DNA from: Terriglobia bacterium
Lineage (GTDB): Bacteria; Acidobacteriota; Terriglobia; Terriglobales; Acidobacteriaceae
DNA: 53,144 nt
Reading direction: 5' to 3'
Assembly (NCBI GenBank): GCA_020073015.1
Contig: JAIQFZ010000014.1
Coordinates: forward strand, 1 to 53,144
A program made the position numbers and the translations under genes. The notes below the pieces were generated by a model. That model had not been told where the DNA came from, made no database searches, and saw nothing but the letters and a program-made list of their open reading frames with translations. Positions 16,224 to 25,011 of the stretch are shown here, one piece after another (position 1 is the first letter of the stretch; every line of letters begins with the position of its first letter).

Positions 16224-16236
16224 GCCGGTAACCGGC
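16224..16236. promoter_or_regulatory. 13-bp perfect palindrome upstream of the ileS promoter
   Basis: GCCGGT-A-ACCGGC, ending 8 bp before the -35 element of the ileS promoter. This would be a typical place for an activator or repressor site. No regulator can be named. Confidence 0.3.
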
Positions 16237-16244
16237 GAGTCCAA

Positions 16245-16273
16245 TAGACGTGTCCTTCCGCGCTCCCTATAAT
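16245..16273 (+). promoter_or_regulatory. promoter of ileS
   Basis: TAGACG (16245-16250), 17-bp spacer, and a perfect TATAAT (16268-16273). The predicted 5' UTR is about 25 nt and contains GGGAGA (16292-16297), 8 nt before GTG at 16306. Confidence 0.7.
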
Positions 16274-16305
16274 GAAAAGATTCAATCATTTGGGAGAACC
16301 TGCTA

Positions 16306-19137
16306 GTGCCGATGGACCTTAAATCCACCATCAACCTGCCCAAGACCGGCTTCCCCATGAAGGCCAACCTGCCTCAGAACGAGCCCAAAATGCTGGCTCG
16401 CTGGGAAGAGCAGCACATCTACGACCGAATCCGGGAAAAACGCAAGGGTTCGCCCCCCTACGTTTTACACGACGGCCCGCCCTATACCAGCGGCCCCATC
16501 CATCTCGGCACCGCCCTCAACAAGTGCCTCAAGGATTTCATCGTCAAGTCCAAGACGATGTCCGGTTTCGACGCGCCCTACGTCCCTGGCTGGGACTGTC
16601 ACGGGCTACCCATCGAAATCAAGGTCGACAAGGAACTGGGCGGCAAGAAACTCCAGATGCATCCTTCCGATGTCCGCGCCGAATGCCGTAAATACGCACA
16701 GAAATTCCTCGACCTGCAGCGCCAGCAGTTCAAGCGCATCGGCGTCTTCGGCCGATTCGACCAGCCGTACTCCACCATGACGCCGCAGTACGAGTCCGTC
16801 GTGCTCGAGACCTTCTACTCCTTCTACGAAAACGGATTCGTCTACAAAGGCCTGCGTGCCGTTTACTGGTGCATGCACGACGAGACCGCCCTTGCCGAAG
16901 CCGAGGTTGAATACGAGAATCACACCAGCTCGACCGTCTGGGTGAAATACGCGCTCCTCGACGATCCCGCAAAAATCGACCCCGCGCTCGCCGGCAGGAA
17001 ACTTTCCACCATCATCTGGACCACCACTCCCTGGACGCTGCCCGCCTCGATGGCTGTGGCCTTCCATCCCGATGAAGAATACGTGGCGCTCGAATCCGGC
17101 GGCGAGGCCTACATCGTTGCCTCCAAACTTGCCAAAGACGCTGCTGAGAAATGCGGCCTCGCCAACCCGCGTGAACTCGCCCACTTCCCCGGCCGCAAAC
17201 TCGAGCGCCTCAACTTCCAGCATCCCTTCCTCGACCGCAAAGTTCTCGGGGTGCTCGCCGACTACGTCACCATGGATACCGGAACCGGTGTCGTCCACAC
17301 CGCGCCCTCGCACGGTGCCGAGGACTTCGCCACCGGCGTCAAGTATGGCCTCGACGCCACCAGCAACGTCGACGAAAAAGGCATCCTGCGCAACGGCCTG
17401 CCCGAGTACGACGGCAAGCGCGTCTGGGACGCCAATCAGCCCATCATCGACCTGGTCAAACGCCGCGGCGCCCTGCTGCACACGGAAAAAACCGAGCACT
17501 CGTATCCGCACTGCTGGCGCTGCCACAATCCCGTGATCTTCCGCGCCACCGAGCAGTGGTTCATCTCCATGGAAACGCCCATGCCCGGCGGCCAGGGGAA
17601 AGAAGATACGCTGCGCACCCGCACGCTCAGTGAGATCAAGAACGTCAAATGGGATCCGGCGTGGGGCGAAGAGCGCCTCTCGAACATGATTCAAACCCGC
17701 CCCGACTGGTGCATCTCGCGCCAGCGCGTGTGGGGCGTCCCAATCGCCGTCTTTCTCTGCGAAAGCTGTGGTAAGCCGCTCCACGACCACGCCATCAACC
17801 GCAAGGTCGTCGCACTCTTCGCGCGCTCAGGCGCCGATGCCTGGTTTACCTCCGAGTCCGACACTATTCTTCCTGCCGGGACCAAGTGTCCGCACTGCGG
17901 TGGTAACAAGTTTGAAAAGGAAACCGACATCTTCGACGTCTGGCTGGAGTCGGGCGCCAGTTATTTGGCCCTGATCGGGGCCGAGCCCGACTACCCGTGG
18001 CCCTCTGATCTCTACCTCGAAGGCGGCGACCAATACCGCGGATGGTTCCAGTCTTCCCTGCTCTGCGCCATGGGCACGCGGGCTACGCCACCCTACCGCG
18101 GCGTAGTGACCCCCGGCTGGACGCTTGACGAAAAAGGTCAGGCCATGTCGAAGTCCCGGGGCAACGATGTAGACCCGGTCGACATCGCCAGCCGCCTGGG
18201 GGGAGAAATCGTGCGCTTTTGGACGGCGTCGGTCGACTTCCGCGAAGACGTAGTCGGCTCGGAAGCACTGATGCAACGGGTGGGCGAAAACTACAAGAAG
18301 ATTCGCAACACGTTTCGCTACATTCTGAGCAACCTCTACGATTTCGATCCGGTCAAAGACGCAGTTTCCTTCGAGAAGATGGAAGAACTCGACCAGTACA
18401 TGCTGCGGCAGACGTGCTCATTCGCGTCCGATGTAAGGAACTGGTACGACGAGTTCGCCTTTCACAAGATCTACCATCGCGTAAATCACTTTTGTATCGT
18501 CGATCTAAGCGCGTTCTACTTCGACGTGCTCAAGGATCGCCTCTACACCTCGGCGCCGAAATCGCAGGCTCGCCGGTCAGCGCAGACCGCGGTCTGGCGC
18601 ATCGGCGAGGCCCTGGTTCGCTTCCTCGCGCCCATCATGACCTTCACCTCCGAAGAAGTCTGGCGATATCTGCCCAAGGTCGACGGCCGTTCCGACAGCG
18701 TGCATTTGGCCATGTTCCCAACCGCCGCCGACATTCTTGGAGGCCAGGTCGCCGAGCAGGACGAGTTGCAGCAAAAAGACTGGCTGAGTTTGCGTGGCGT
18801 GCGCGACGAAGTCCTCAAAGCCCTGGAAGAGGCTCGCAACAACAAACTGATCGGCAGTGGTCTGGAAGCCCAGGTCCATCTCAGCGCGCCGGATCCGTTG
18901 TACGCGCTCCTGAAACGCTACGAGGCCCAACTGCGTTACCTGTTCATCGTGTCTTCCGTCAGCCTGAGGCAAGGCCCTGGTAACGGCACTGCTAGCGTGC
19001 ACGTAGAGATCAAGAAAGCCGAGGGTGCCAAGTGCGAGCGCTGCTGGAACTACTCAGCCCACGTGGGCGAGGACAAGAACTATCCCACGGTGTGCGAGCG
19101 CTGCAGCGCCGTGCTCAAAGAAATTGAAGGAGCGTGA
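16306..19137 (+). CDS. ileS: isoleucyl-tRNA synthetase
   Basis: 943 residues. Charges tRNA-Ile. The HIGH-type motif is in GPPYTSGPIHLGTALNK, the editing domain has TTTPWTLPAS, and the KMSKS-type motif appears as QAMSKSRGN. The C-terminal zinc finger is complete (CERCWNYSAHVG ... CERCSAVL). GTG at 16306 is chosen over ATG 16312 because of GGGAGA at 8-nt spacing. lspA follows after a 193-bp gap with a large inverted repeat; ileS-lspA adjacency is common in bacteria. Confidence 0.98.
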   Translation: MPMDLKSTINLPKTGFPMKANLPQNEPKMLARWEEQHIYDRIREKRKGSPPYVLHDGPPYTSGPIHLGTALNKCLKDFIVKSKTMSGFDAPYVPGWDCHGLPIEIKVDKELGGKKLQMHPSDVRAECRKYAQKFLDLQRQQFKRIGVFGRFDQPYSTMTPQYESVVLETFYSFYENGFVYKGLRAVYWCMHDETALAEAEVEYENHTSSTVWVKYALLDDPAKIDPALAGRKLSTIIWTTTPWTLPASMAVAFHPDEEYVALESGGEAYIVASKLAKDAAEKCGLANPRELAHFPGRKLERLNFQHPFLDRKVLGVLADYVTMDTGTGVVHTAPSHGAEDFATGVKYGLDATSNVDEKGILRNGLPEYDGKRVWDANQPIIDLVKRRGALLHTEKTEHSYPHCWRCHNPVIFRATEQWFISMETPMPGGQGKEDTLRTRTLSEIKNVKWDPAWGEERLSNMIQTRPDWCISRQRVWGVPIAVFLCESCGKPLHDHAINRKVVALFARSGADAWFTSESDTILPAGTKCPHCGGNKFEKETDIFDVWLESGASYLALIGAEPDYPWPSDLYLEGGDQYRGWFQSSLLCAMGTRATPPYRGVVTPGWTLDEKGQAMSKSRGNDVDPVDIASRLGGEIVRFWTASVDFREDVVGSEALMQRVGENYKKIRNTFRYILSNLYDFDPVKDAVSFEKMEELDQYMLRQTCSFASDVRNWYDEFAFHKIYHRVNHFCIVDLSAFYFDVLKDRLYTSAPKSQARRSAQTAVWRIGEALVRFLAPIMTFTSEEVWRYLPKVDGRSDSVHLAMFPTAADILGGQVAEQDELQQKDWLSLRGVRDEVLKALEEARNNKLIGSGLEAQVHLSAPDPLYALLKRYEAQLRYLFIVSSVSLRQGPGNGTASVHVEIKKAEGAKCERCWNYSAHVGEDKNYPTVCERCSAVLKEIEGA

Positions 19138-19187
19138 CCGCACCTTCCGCAAACGCGCTAAGCTAGTATTGTGTTCCACATCCATCC

Positions 19188-19264
19188 TGTCATCCTGAGC
19201 GAAGCGAAGGACCTATGTATTTGGCTGCGGAATGCATAGGTCCTTCGCTTCGCTCAGGATGACA
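19188..19264. repeat. 77-bp palindrome with perfect 30-bp arms
   Basis: Left arm 19188-19217 and right arm 19235-19264 are exact reverse complements, starting TGTCATCCTGAGCGAAGCG and separated by 17 bp. It lies between ileS and lspA in the 3'-untranslated zone. In RNA it would form a very stable hairpin that could reduce read-through or protect ileS mRNA. The arm sequence recurs as single copies near 8534, 14885 (reverse) and 46533, so the element looks like two head-to-head copies of one dispersed unit. Confidence 0.9.
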
Positions 19265-19330
19265 ACTTAAACTTATGTCGCGAATTTACGGGACGCGACC
19301 TACGAGAAACATAAGAAGAATTTTCCGGAC

Positions 19331-19816
19331 ATGCGCAAATATCATTTCCTGATTGCCCTGCTGGTCATCGCCCTCGACCGTTTCACCAAGTGGACGATCG
19401 CCCATAAACTCTCCGTGCACGACGGTATTCAGGTGATCCCCGGCTTCTTCCGCATCATTCACGCCGAAAACCCCGGCGCCGCGTTCGGAATCTTTGCCGA
19501 CTCCCCTTCTCCGTGGAAAGTTGGCATGTTGATTCTGTTTTCCATGATCGCGCTGGTCATCGTCTGCGCGCTGCTCTGGAAGAACAGCCACACCCTCACC
19601 ACCACCGGCGCTGGGCTCTCCTTGATTCTGGGTGGCGCAATCGGAAATCTGTGGGACCGCCTGGTCAGCGGCCACGTCGTGGATTTCTTGCTCTTCTACA
19701 TCGGCCGCTATCAGTGGCCCGCCTTCAATGTAGCCGACAGCGCCATCGTGGTAGGCGCCGGGCTCCTGGTGTTTGAAATCTTGTTCACGAAATCGCCGAC
19801 GCAGAAGACAGCGTAA
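19331..19816 (+). CDS. lspA: lipoprotein signal peptidase (signal peptidase II)
   Basis: 161 residues, four membrane segments. Removes signal peptides from lipidated prolipoproteins in the inner membrane, which the lipoprotein at 5232-6215 would need. Conserved blocks are IALDRFTKW, ENPGAAFG, the catalytic region GGAIGNLWDRLVSGHVVDF and FNVADSAIV, with the two aspartates of the aspartyl dyad. ATG at 19331. Confidence 0.96.
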   Translation: MRKYHFLIALLVIALDRFTKWTIAHKLSVHDGIQVIPGFFRIIHAENPGAAFGIFADSPSPWKVGMLILFSMIALVIVCALLWKNSHTLTTTGAGLSLILGGAIGNLWDRLVSGHVVDFLLFYIGRYQWPAFNVADSAIVVGAGLLVFEILFTKSPTQKTA

Positions 19817-19881
19817 CATCGGCTTCTGGCTGCTAGCTCCTAGCCACCCGCAAGCAGAGAAAGCTAGTAGCTAGTGGCCCA

Positions 19882-22149
19882 CTACGGCGTCCCGTACAGC
19901 TGCCGGTAGACGCTCGCATTCCGCAGGATGGCTTGCACGTACTCGCGCGTTTCGGTGAACGGGATGGACTCGACGAATTCCTGCGGATCGCGGTAGTGGC
20001 CTTGTCCCAGCCAGTCTTCCACGCGGTCCGTGCCCGCGTTATAGGCAGCAAGCGCGTACTCGAACTGTCCGTTGTACTTGTCGACCATGTCTTTGAAGTA
20101 GCGCGTGCCCAGCTGGAGGTTGACCGCGGGCGTGTACAGTTGCGGCGCGGTGTAGCCTCTCAGTTTGACTTGCTTTGCGACGGTCTTGCCGGTCTTGGGT
20201 AGAAGCTGCATGAGCCCGACAGCGTTTGCATGGGAAATGGCCGCTGCATTGAACTCCGACTCCTGGCGGATCAGCGAAGCAACCAGGTATGGATCGAGCC
20301 CGTTAAGGGTCGAATACTTGCGGAGATCAGTCCAGTAAGCCTTCGGGAAAAGCGCTTCCCAGTACGGCCGCGGCAGGTCGGGAATATCGACGGCGAAGTA
20401 GTTGGGCGTGGTGCGCTTCATGATCTCGATCCCGCGATCGTACCGGCCGCCATCCTGATAGACGCGCGCCATCTCGGGCGGCGCCCACGTTCCGCCCTCT
20501 TCGGTGGCGGCGGCCTGCAACTCGCGCACGGCCTGCTCGGCGAGCGCGCCGTTCGAAAGCAGGCGAGCCCGTTCGACTCGCAGGTTGTCTTCGGGGGGTA
20601 TGGTCGCGGCGATTTTTCCGTTCGTCGAAAGCGCTGGAACGCGATCGAGCAAGGCGTAATGCAACGGCTCTTCGCTGGCAGCGTGCAGGCTCTTGAGCCT
20701 TTGGCGTCCCAACTCGGCGTAATAGAAATTGCGATAGCGATCGGAAAGCTTCTGATAGAACGCCCGCGCCATTCCCGGCTTGTTTTCTTCTTCCGCTAGG
20801 CGCCCGCGCCAGTAGAGCGCGGCGGGAATTTCCGCCGAATCGGGATAGAGAGCGATCTGGTCTTCAAAGCCCTGGCGCGCTTCCTCGACTCGTAACTGCC
20901 GGAAGCACAACCAGGCAGCTTTCCAATGCGCGTACGAGGAACGAGAGCCATTTGGGAAGCGCTGCTGCACCTCGCGGAAATAGTCGATCGCCCGATCGTA
21001 GTCGCGCTTCAACATGTACATGTTCGCGGCGGAAAACAACGCCTGTTCCAGCCACGGGCTCGACGGACCAAACTGGCGCAACTGGTCCAGCGTGCGCTGG
21101 ACCGCATCCTCGTCGCTGGTCGAGCGCGCAGTCTCGTTGAGCAGGTAAAGGCGTTGCGCTTCGGCATCGCCGGTCTGCGGGCCCATCGACGTCAGGAGTT
21201 GGCGAGCATCGCGGCTTCGGTCGCTTTTCTCCAGAGCGGCCGCCAGCTCAAGTTGCAGGCCCGGACGATCGGGCGGACTGGCCTGATCCAGCAGTTCGCG
21301 ATAATCGTGCGCAGCATCGCTGTAGTGCTTCGACTTGAAAAGAAGATCGGCTCGGGTCCGGCGTTGGGCAATACTCCCGGAAATTCCGAGTTTGCGCAAT
21401 TCAACTCCGGCCGCGTCTTCTTCCGAACTGTTGGGCAGGTTGTAGAAGACATTGCGGAAGGCGCTGCCCGCTTTCTGCTTTTCTCCGGCCGCCAGGTACG
21501 CGCGGCCGATCGACAGTTCCACATCGCTGCGCACGGGTGTCCGCTCCGTTTCAAGCAGGGCCACCGCTTCCTGCGCGCGGCCTTCCTTCAGGAGCGCGTT
21601 TGCGTAGCTCAGGTGGGCGTCGCGGATGAGTAACGAATCGGGAAAATTCTTGCTGAAGTCACCCAGAGTAGAGAGCGCCTCCGCGTTGTGTCCCGTGTCT
21701 AGGTAGGCATCGCCAAGATAGTATGCGACGTAGTCTCCCAGTTCACTGGCGCCGGCCTTGGCGCGGCTGAGGGGATCGATGGCCTTGGCCGGGTCATGAT
21801 CGAGTGTGCGAGCGTAGCCGACCACGAGCCAGGCGAGTGCGCCGGCATCTTCTTTCGAGTGGCGGCGCGCGTAGCCTTCCACCCCGGCATAGGCGGCCGG
21901 GGTACGGTCCTGCAGCAATTGCTGCGCCATGGGGCGGAGGCTGGCGGAGGCGACGAATGCCTGCTTCACGCGTCGCACGCGCGGGGATACTCGTTTCCGT
22001 TTCTTTGTGCTCGTTTTCTTTTTGTTCGTTGTGGCAGGATGCGCGGTCTTGCGCGGAGGGTGCGCAGTTTGCGCTGCGGCTCTGTGCGAATCCATCGGCC
22101 AGAGCAGGAGAAGTGCTCCGGCAAAAACCCAGACTGACAAACGACCCAC
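19882..22149 (-). CDS. periplasmic lytic transglycosylase with long TPR-like N-terminus
   Basis: 755 residues. N-terminal hydrophobic signal (VWVFAGALLLLWPM), then a Lys/Arg-rich stretch (KKKTSTKKRKR), then about 500 residues of helical tetratricopeptide-like repeats, and a C-terminal SLT domain with catalytic Glu in RQESEFNAAAISHANAVGLMQLLP and the AAYNAGTDRVEDWL block. It is a Slt70-type muramidase that cuts peptidoglycan glycans to anhydromuropeptides. The GTG start at 22149 is 11 bp after the stop of the upstream GAF-like gene, with AGGTAGGG overlapping that stop, so the two are an operon. Confidence 0.93.
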   Translation of the reverse strand: MGRLSVWVFAGALLLLWPMDSHRAAAQTAHPPRKTAHPATTNKKKTSTKKRKRVSPRVRRVKQAFVASASLRPMAQQLLQDRTPAAYAGVEGYARRHSKEDAGALAWLVVGYARTLDHDPAKAIDPLSRAKAGASELGDYVAYYLGDAYLDTGHNAEALSTLGDFSKNFPDSLLIRDAHLSYANALLKEGRAQEAVALLETERTPVRSDVELSIGRAYLAAGEKQKAGSAFRNVFYNLPNSSEEDAAGVELRKLGISGSIAQRRTRADLLFKSKHYSDAAHDYRELLDQASPPDRPGLQLELAAALEKSDRSRDARQLLTSMGPQTGDAEAQRLYLLNETARSTSDEDAVQRTLDQLRQFGPSSPWLEQALFSAANMYMLKRDYDRAIDYFREVQQRFPNGSRSSYAHWKAAWLCFRQLRVEEARQGFEDQIALYPDSAEIPAALYWRGRLAEEENKPGMARAFYQKLSDRYRNFYYAELGRQRLKSLHAASEEPLHYALLDRVPALSTNGKIAATIPPEDNLRVERARLLSNGALAEQAVRELQAAATEEGGTWAPPEMARVYQDGGRYDRGIEIMKRTTPNYFAVDIPDLPRPYWEALFPKAYWTDLRKYSTLNGLDPYLVASLIRQESEFNAAAISHANAVGLMQLLPKTGKTVAKQVKLRGYTAPQLYTPAVNLQLGTRYFKDMVDKYNGQFEYALAAYNAGTDRVEDWLGQGHYRDPQEFVESIPFTETREYVQAILRNASVYRQLYGTP

Positions 22150-22160
22150 TCGAACCCTAC

Positions 22161-23366
22161 CTAGCGCCGGAAATTGGCTCCCATGATGGAGATGTCGTCT
22201 TCTGCGAGACTACGCACTACTTCATCTTGGAAGTAATTGGCGGAAGCTGCAACCGTGTTCCCGTAACGTTTCTGGTACGTCGTGCGACTCTTTTCAATCG
22301 CTTCTTTTAAGCGGTCGTAAAGGTCTTTTTTCTTTCGGCCTTCCGAAACATGTGCCTGGTTGTAGAGCTTGATCTCATCGACCAGGAGTCGGGCAAAGCG
22401 CTGAGCTTTGCGGTGAACTTCCTGGTCCTCAGGCGAAACGCCAGAGGCAGCCGGAGTCATTGCTTCGCTGGCAGCGGCTTCCGATTGAGCCGTCGGCTGT
22501 GGATATAGATCCGGTGGGGCAGCCTCAGCTTCGATGACTGCGGATTGGACCTCTGTGGCAGCGTGCTGATCCCCGGCCGCCGGGGACGCAATCCCAGCTG
22601 CCAGCGGCGCGGACGCCTCGGCAGCCGCCACCGCCGCCAGGGCGTGACCAGGAGCATGCGACGCGAATGGATCGTTGTAAGCGGGAGACGCTTGCGACGC
22701 GGCCACGGGACGGCTCTCAGTGGGCTCAGCGGCTGGTTCCTTGTGCGCCTGCTTGCGCAGCGAATTCACTTCCAGCCATGCGCTGGTGGAAAGGACCAGG
22801 AGTTCAAGGGAACCCGCATCCAGCTTTCCCCCTGCATCGGCGCCCCCGTCGGCGTAAACCAGGGCGGCAACTTTGTCTTTCAACACGAGCGGCAGAAGGC
22901 GAATCTCTCCGCTGGCCGGAGTTCCAAACTCCTCGAGAAAGCGGGCATCGGATTCGGCAGGCGGAGCGTTTACGACCACACGGTCGTGGATCGTGCGCCC
23001 CACGGCCGGAGCATTTGAGTCGAGACCAAAATCTTTGAGCTGATCGTTCTTGGCGAACCCACGTCCCTGCCAGCCGCTGGCGTGGCCGCCCTTGACAACG
23101 AACAACGCGACTCTGGCGGCGTAGCGTGAGCAGGTGTCGAGCAGAGCGCCGAGGATTTCCCTTTGCGAGGTTCCCATCTGGATCTCGGCGACGGCGCGAG
23201 CCAGATCTGTGCCCACGTCGGAATTGGAAGGTGCCGCTGCCGAGTCCGCTTCCAACTCTTCCATCACTCGGCGGACAATCTCGCTGCGCAGTTGGGCAGC
23301 GTGGCTGTCCAGGACTTGGCCAACCACCCGTTCCACAATTGGTTCCATCCAACCGCGGTCCTTCAT
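22161..23366 (-). CDS. GAF-like domain protein of unknown function
   Basis: 401 residues, no signal peptide or membrane helix. The N-terminus (1-60) is helical. About 60-200 looks like a GAF domain (GALLDTCSRYAARVALFVVKGG ... LPLVLKDKVAALVYADG). About 205-310 is an Ala/Pro-rich linker. The last 90 residues form a conserved-looking helical module (HRKAQRFARLLVDEIKLYNQ ... DRLKEAIEKSRTTYQKRYG) ending in NFRR. The ligand is unknown. It is upstream of and tightly coupled to the lytic transglycosylase gene, and divergent from the sigma factor gene at 23620, separated by 253 bp. Confidence 0.75.
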   Translation of the reverse strand: MKDRGWMEPIVERVVGQVLDSHAAQLRSEIVRRVMEELEADSAAAPSNSDVGTDLARAVAEIQMGTSQREILGALLDTCSRYAARVALFVVKGGHASGWQGRGFAKNDQLKDFGLDSNAPAVGRTIHDRVVVNAPPAESDARFLEEFGTPASGEIRLLPLVLKDKVAALVYADGGADAGGKLDAGSLELLVLSTSAWLEVNSLRKQAHKEPAAEPTESRPVAASQASPAYNDPFASHAPGHALAAVAAAEASAPLAAGIASPAAGDQHAATEVQSAVIEAEAAPPDLYPQPTAQSEAAASEAMTPAASGVSPEDQEVHRKAQRFARLLVDEIKLYNQAHVSEGRKKKDLYDRLKEAIEKSRTTYQKRYGNTVAASANYFQDEVVRSLAEDDISIMGANFRR

Positions 23367-23619
23367 TCCTACTCCGAGAGCGAAGATTGCTGGGGGCTAG
23401 AGGGATCTTCCCCCTAAACTCTGATTATACGGCTACTTGCAGGCGTTCTGGACACCTTGGTAGAGGTTCTTCCGGGTACGAAAGTCACCCGCCCTCGTCG
23501 TCGCCGAGACAATTCCTCCAGTCGCACGTCGAAACTGAGCACCGCAAATCGCGGCTAACCATTACAATAGCACTCTGGGTTTTGCCGCGAGGGACGGAAA
23601 AATCTGCATCGAGTAACGA

Positions 23620-24249
23620 ATGAGTGCCATCCAACCCAACGTACGAGAGCCCGTCAGCGATGAACTAGCGCTGGTCCGGGCAGCCAAGGGCGGCGACGAT
23701 AAAGCGTTTGAAGAATTGGTTCGACGCTATGATCGGAACGTATTTCGCATCGCACAGCACATTACGCAGAATCGCGAGGACGCAGAAGACGTAGTTCAGG
23801 ATGCCTTCCTCAAGGCGTATGGAAACCTGGCTCAGTTCCAGGAACAGTCCAAGTTTTACACCTGGCTGGTGCGAATTGCGGTCAACGAAGCCCTGATGAA
23901 GCTGCGCCGGAGACGACCAGAACGCATGGTCTCTCTGGACGAGGACGTAAAAACCGAGGACGACTCGCTGCCCCGCGAGGTCGCGGATTGGAGTCCCAAT
24001 CCGGAACAAATGTATAAACAGGCGGAGCTGCGAGAGATTCTGACTCGCACGATCCAGGGATTGCCAGCTGGGTTCCGGACCGTTTTCGTGCTGCGGGATG
24101 TCGAAGGCCTTTCGACCGAAGAAACGGCCCAGGCATTGGAGTTGAGTATTCCGGCCGTGAAGTCGCGTTTGCTGCGCGCCCGGCTGCAATTGCGGGAGCG
24201 GCTGAGCCGCTACTTTCAGAAACGAGCGAGTGGAGACGGCAACCAGTGA
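23620..24249 (+). CDS. ECF-type RNA polymerase sigma factor
   Basis: 209 residues. Region 2 (about 20-90: FEELVRRYDRNVFRIAQHIT, EDVVQDAFLKAYGNL, FYTWLVRIAVNEALMKLRRR) and region 4 (about 140-195: LPAGFRTVFVLRDVEGLSTEETAQALELSIPAVKSRLLRAR) are both complete. It is RpoE-like. The gene overlaps a zinc anti-sigma gene (GTGA overlap at 24246-24249), so the pair is co-translated. Confidence 0.95.
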   Translation: MSAIQPNVREPVSDELALVRAAKGGDDKAFEELVRRYDRNVFRIAQHITQNREDAEDVVQDAFLKAYGNLAQFQEQSKFYTWLVRIAVNEALMKLRRRRPERMVSLDEDVKTEDDSLPREVADWSPNPEQMYKQAELREILTRTIQGLPAGFRTVFVLRDVEGLSTEETAQALELSIPAVKSRLLRARLQLRERLSRYFQKRASGDGNQ

Positions 24250-24503
24250 AGTGTTCTGAATTCCTTAACGAGTTAACCAACTACCTGGATGGCGCGCTGG
24301 ACGATCGGACCAAGTCCGAGCTGGAAGACCATCTCGCCTGGTGCCACAACTGCTACGTCGTCTGCGACACGACCCGCAAAACCATCGAAATCTATCGGAA
24401 TTCGGAGCTCTACGAACTACCCGACGATCTGCGGGGCCGCCTGCGCTCGGCGATCATGAGCAAGTGCTCGCAGCAGAAGAAGCCCGGCCCGCAGGGCGTT
24501 TGA
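24246..24503 (+). CDS. zinc-finger anti-sigma factor
   Basis: 85 residues, soluble. MKCSEFLNELTNYLDGAL then HLAWCHNC gives the H-x3-C-x2-C zinc anti-sigma (ZAS) motif. The GTG start is chosen because it overlaps the sigma-factor stop by 4 bases. Without a membrane helix it is a cytosolic, possibly redox-sensitive, ZAS of the RsrA/ChrR style; this is inferred from layout. Confidence 0.9.
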   Translation: MKCSEFLNELTNYLDGALDDRTKSELEDHLAWCHNCYVVCDTTRKTIEIYRNSELYELPDDLRGRLRSAIMSKCSQQKKPGPQGV

Positions 24504-24638
24504 GCAATCTGAGACGTTACCTTTCGGATTCCCCCATCCTGCTGATTCGCGGCTAGCTACGGGTCTGCAAGCGCCACCAAATCAGGCTAAGTCGAACCTT
24601 TTCCTCACAAACTGAATCTAAATATGTAACAACTGCCC

Positions 24639-24679
24639 AGTGAGTTGGATCACTGAAACGGTCGAGTGAGTTGGATCAC
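24639..24679 (+). promoter_or_regulatory. two identical-spacer GTGA-N6-TCAC dyads, 26 bp apart
   Basis: AGTGAGTTGGATCACT (24639-24654) and AGTGAGTTGGATCACA (24665-24680). Each is a GTGA...TCAC dyad with the same six-base centre, GTTGGA. The arrangement fits paired sites for a dimeric CRP/FNR-like or similar regulator, 45-90 bp upstream of the small CxxC gene. The regulator is unknown. Confidence 0.5.
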
Positions 24680-24725
24680 AATTAGCACGTAGGCAGGTTT
24701 CTCGGGTTTTCTGGGGGGATTAAAC

Positions 24726-24956
24726 ATGCTATCCAGGATGTTCGACGCAGTGTTCGGGTGCTGGCATTCTCACTACAGTTTTCCTATCACGGTTCGGGCA
24801 GGTTCGCGGCGCAATGGCACGGTTGCTCGCAAGGGAACATATGTGGTGTGCCTCGACTGCGGCAAGGAACTTGCCTACGACTGGCACGAAATGAAGATTG
24901 TAGACTCGCCCCGGAGCGAGTCCGCACGCACGCTGGTGACGAAGGAAGCCGCATAA
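24726..24956 (+). CDS. small CxxC protein of unknown function
   Basis: 76 residues. ATG at 24726 follows a GGGGGGA tract (about 24713-24719). The protein has a CWHSHYSFPI opening, a basic middle, and a compact block THVVCLDCGKEL-like (actual: TYVVCLDCGKELAYDWHEMK), i.e. one CxxC plus an upstream Cys/His pair that could bind zinc. The length and block suggest a conserved small protein rather than a chance frame. It sits behind the twin dyads and in front of a strong terminator, so it is a single-gene unit. Confidence 0.7.
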   Translation: MLSRMFDAVFGCWHSHYSFPITVRAGSRRNGTVARKGTYVVCLDCGKELAYDWHEMKIVDSPRSESARTLVTKEAA

Positions 24957-24978
24957 CGCCCTGGTCGCTTTCTTAGCC

Positions 24979-25011
24979 GCCGCCACGAATCCTGTGGCGG
25001 CTTTTGTTTTT
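24979..25011 (+). terminator. intrinsic terminator of the small CxxC gene
   Basis: GCCGCCAC (24979-24986), loop GAATCCT, GTGGCGGC (24994-25001), then TTTTGTTTTTTT. Perfect 8-bp stem with a T-run, 23 bp after the stop codon. Confidence 0.92.

Larger units (their letters stand above)
15987..16305. other. 319-bp divergent intergenic region between the TonB-family gene and ileS
   Basis: No credible gene. It contains the ileS promoter (16245-16273), a palindrome upstream of it (16224-16236), and a small CCATC/GATGG hairpin near 16090-16102. I looked for T-box features (specifier loop, antiterminator, terminator with T-run) and saw none. Confidence 0.6.

Noticed and set aside
16020-16305. T-box leader for ileS
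   Set aside because: A consensus promoter lies only about 30 bp before the start, leaving no room for specifier and antiterminator structures.
16606-17790. 394-codon minus-strand frame inside ileS
   Set aside because: Antisense to conserved synthetase motifs; Gly/Val/Phe-rich with no recognisable domain.
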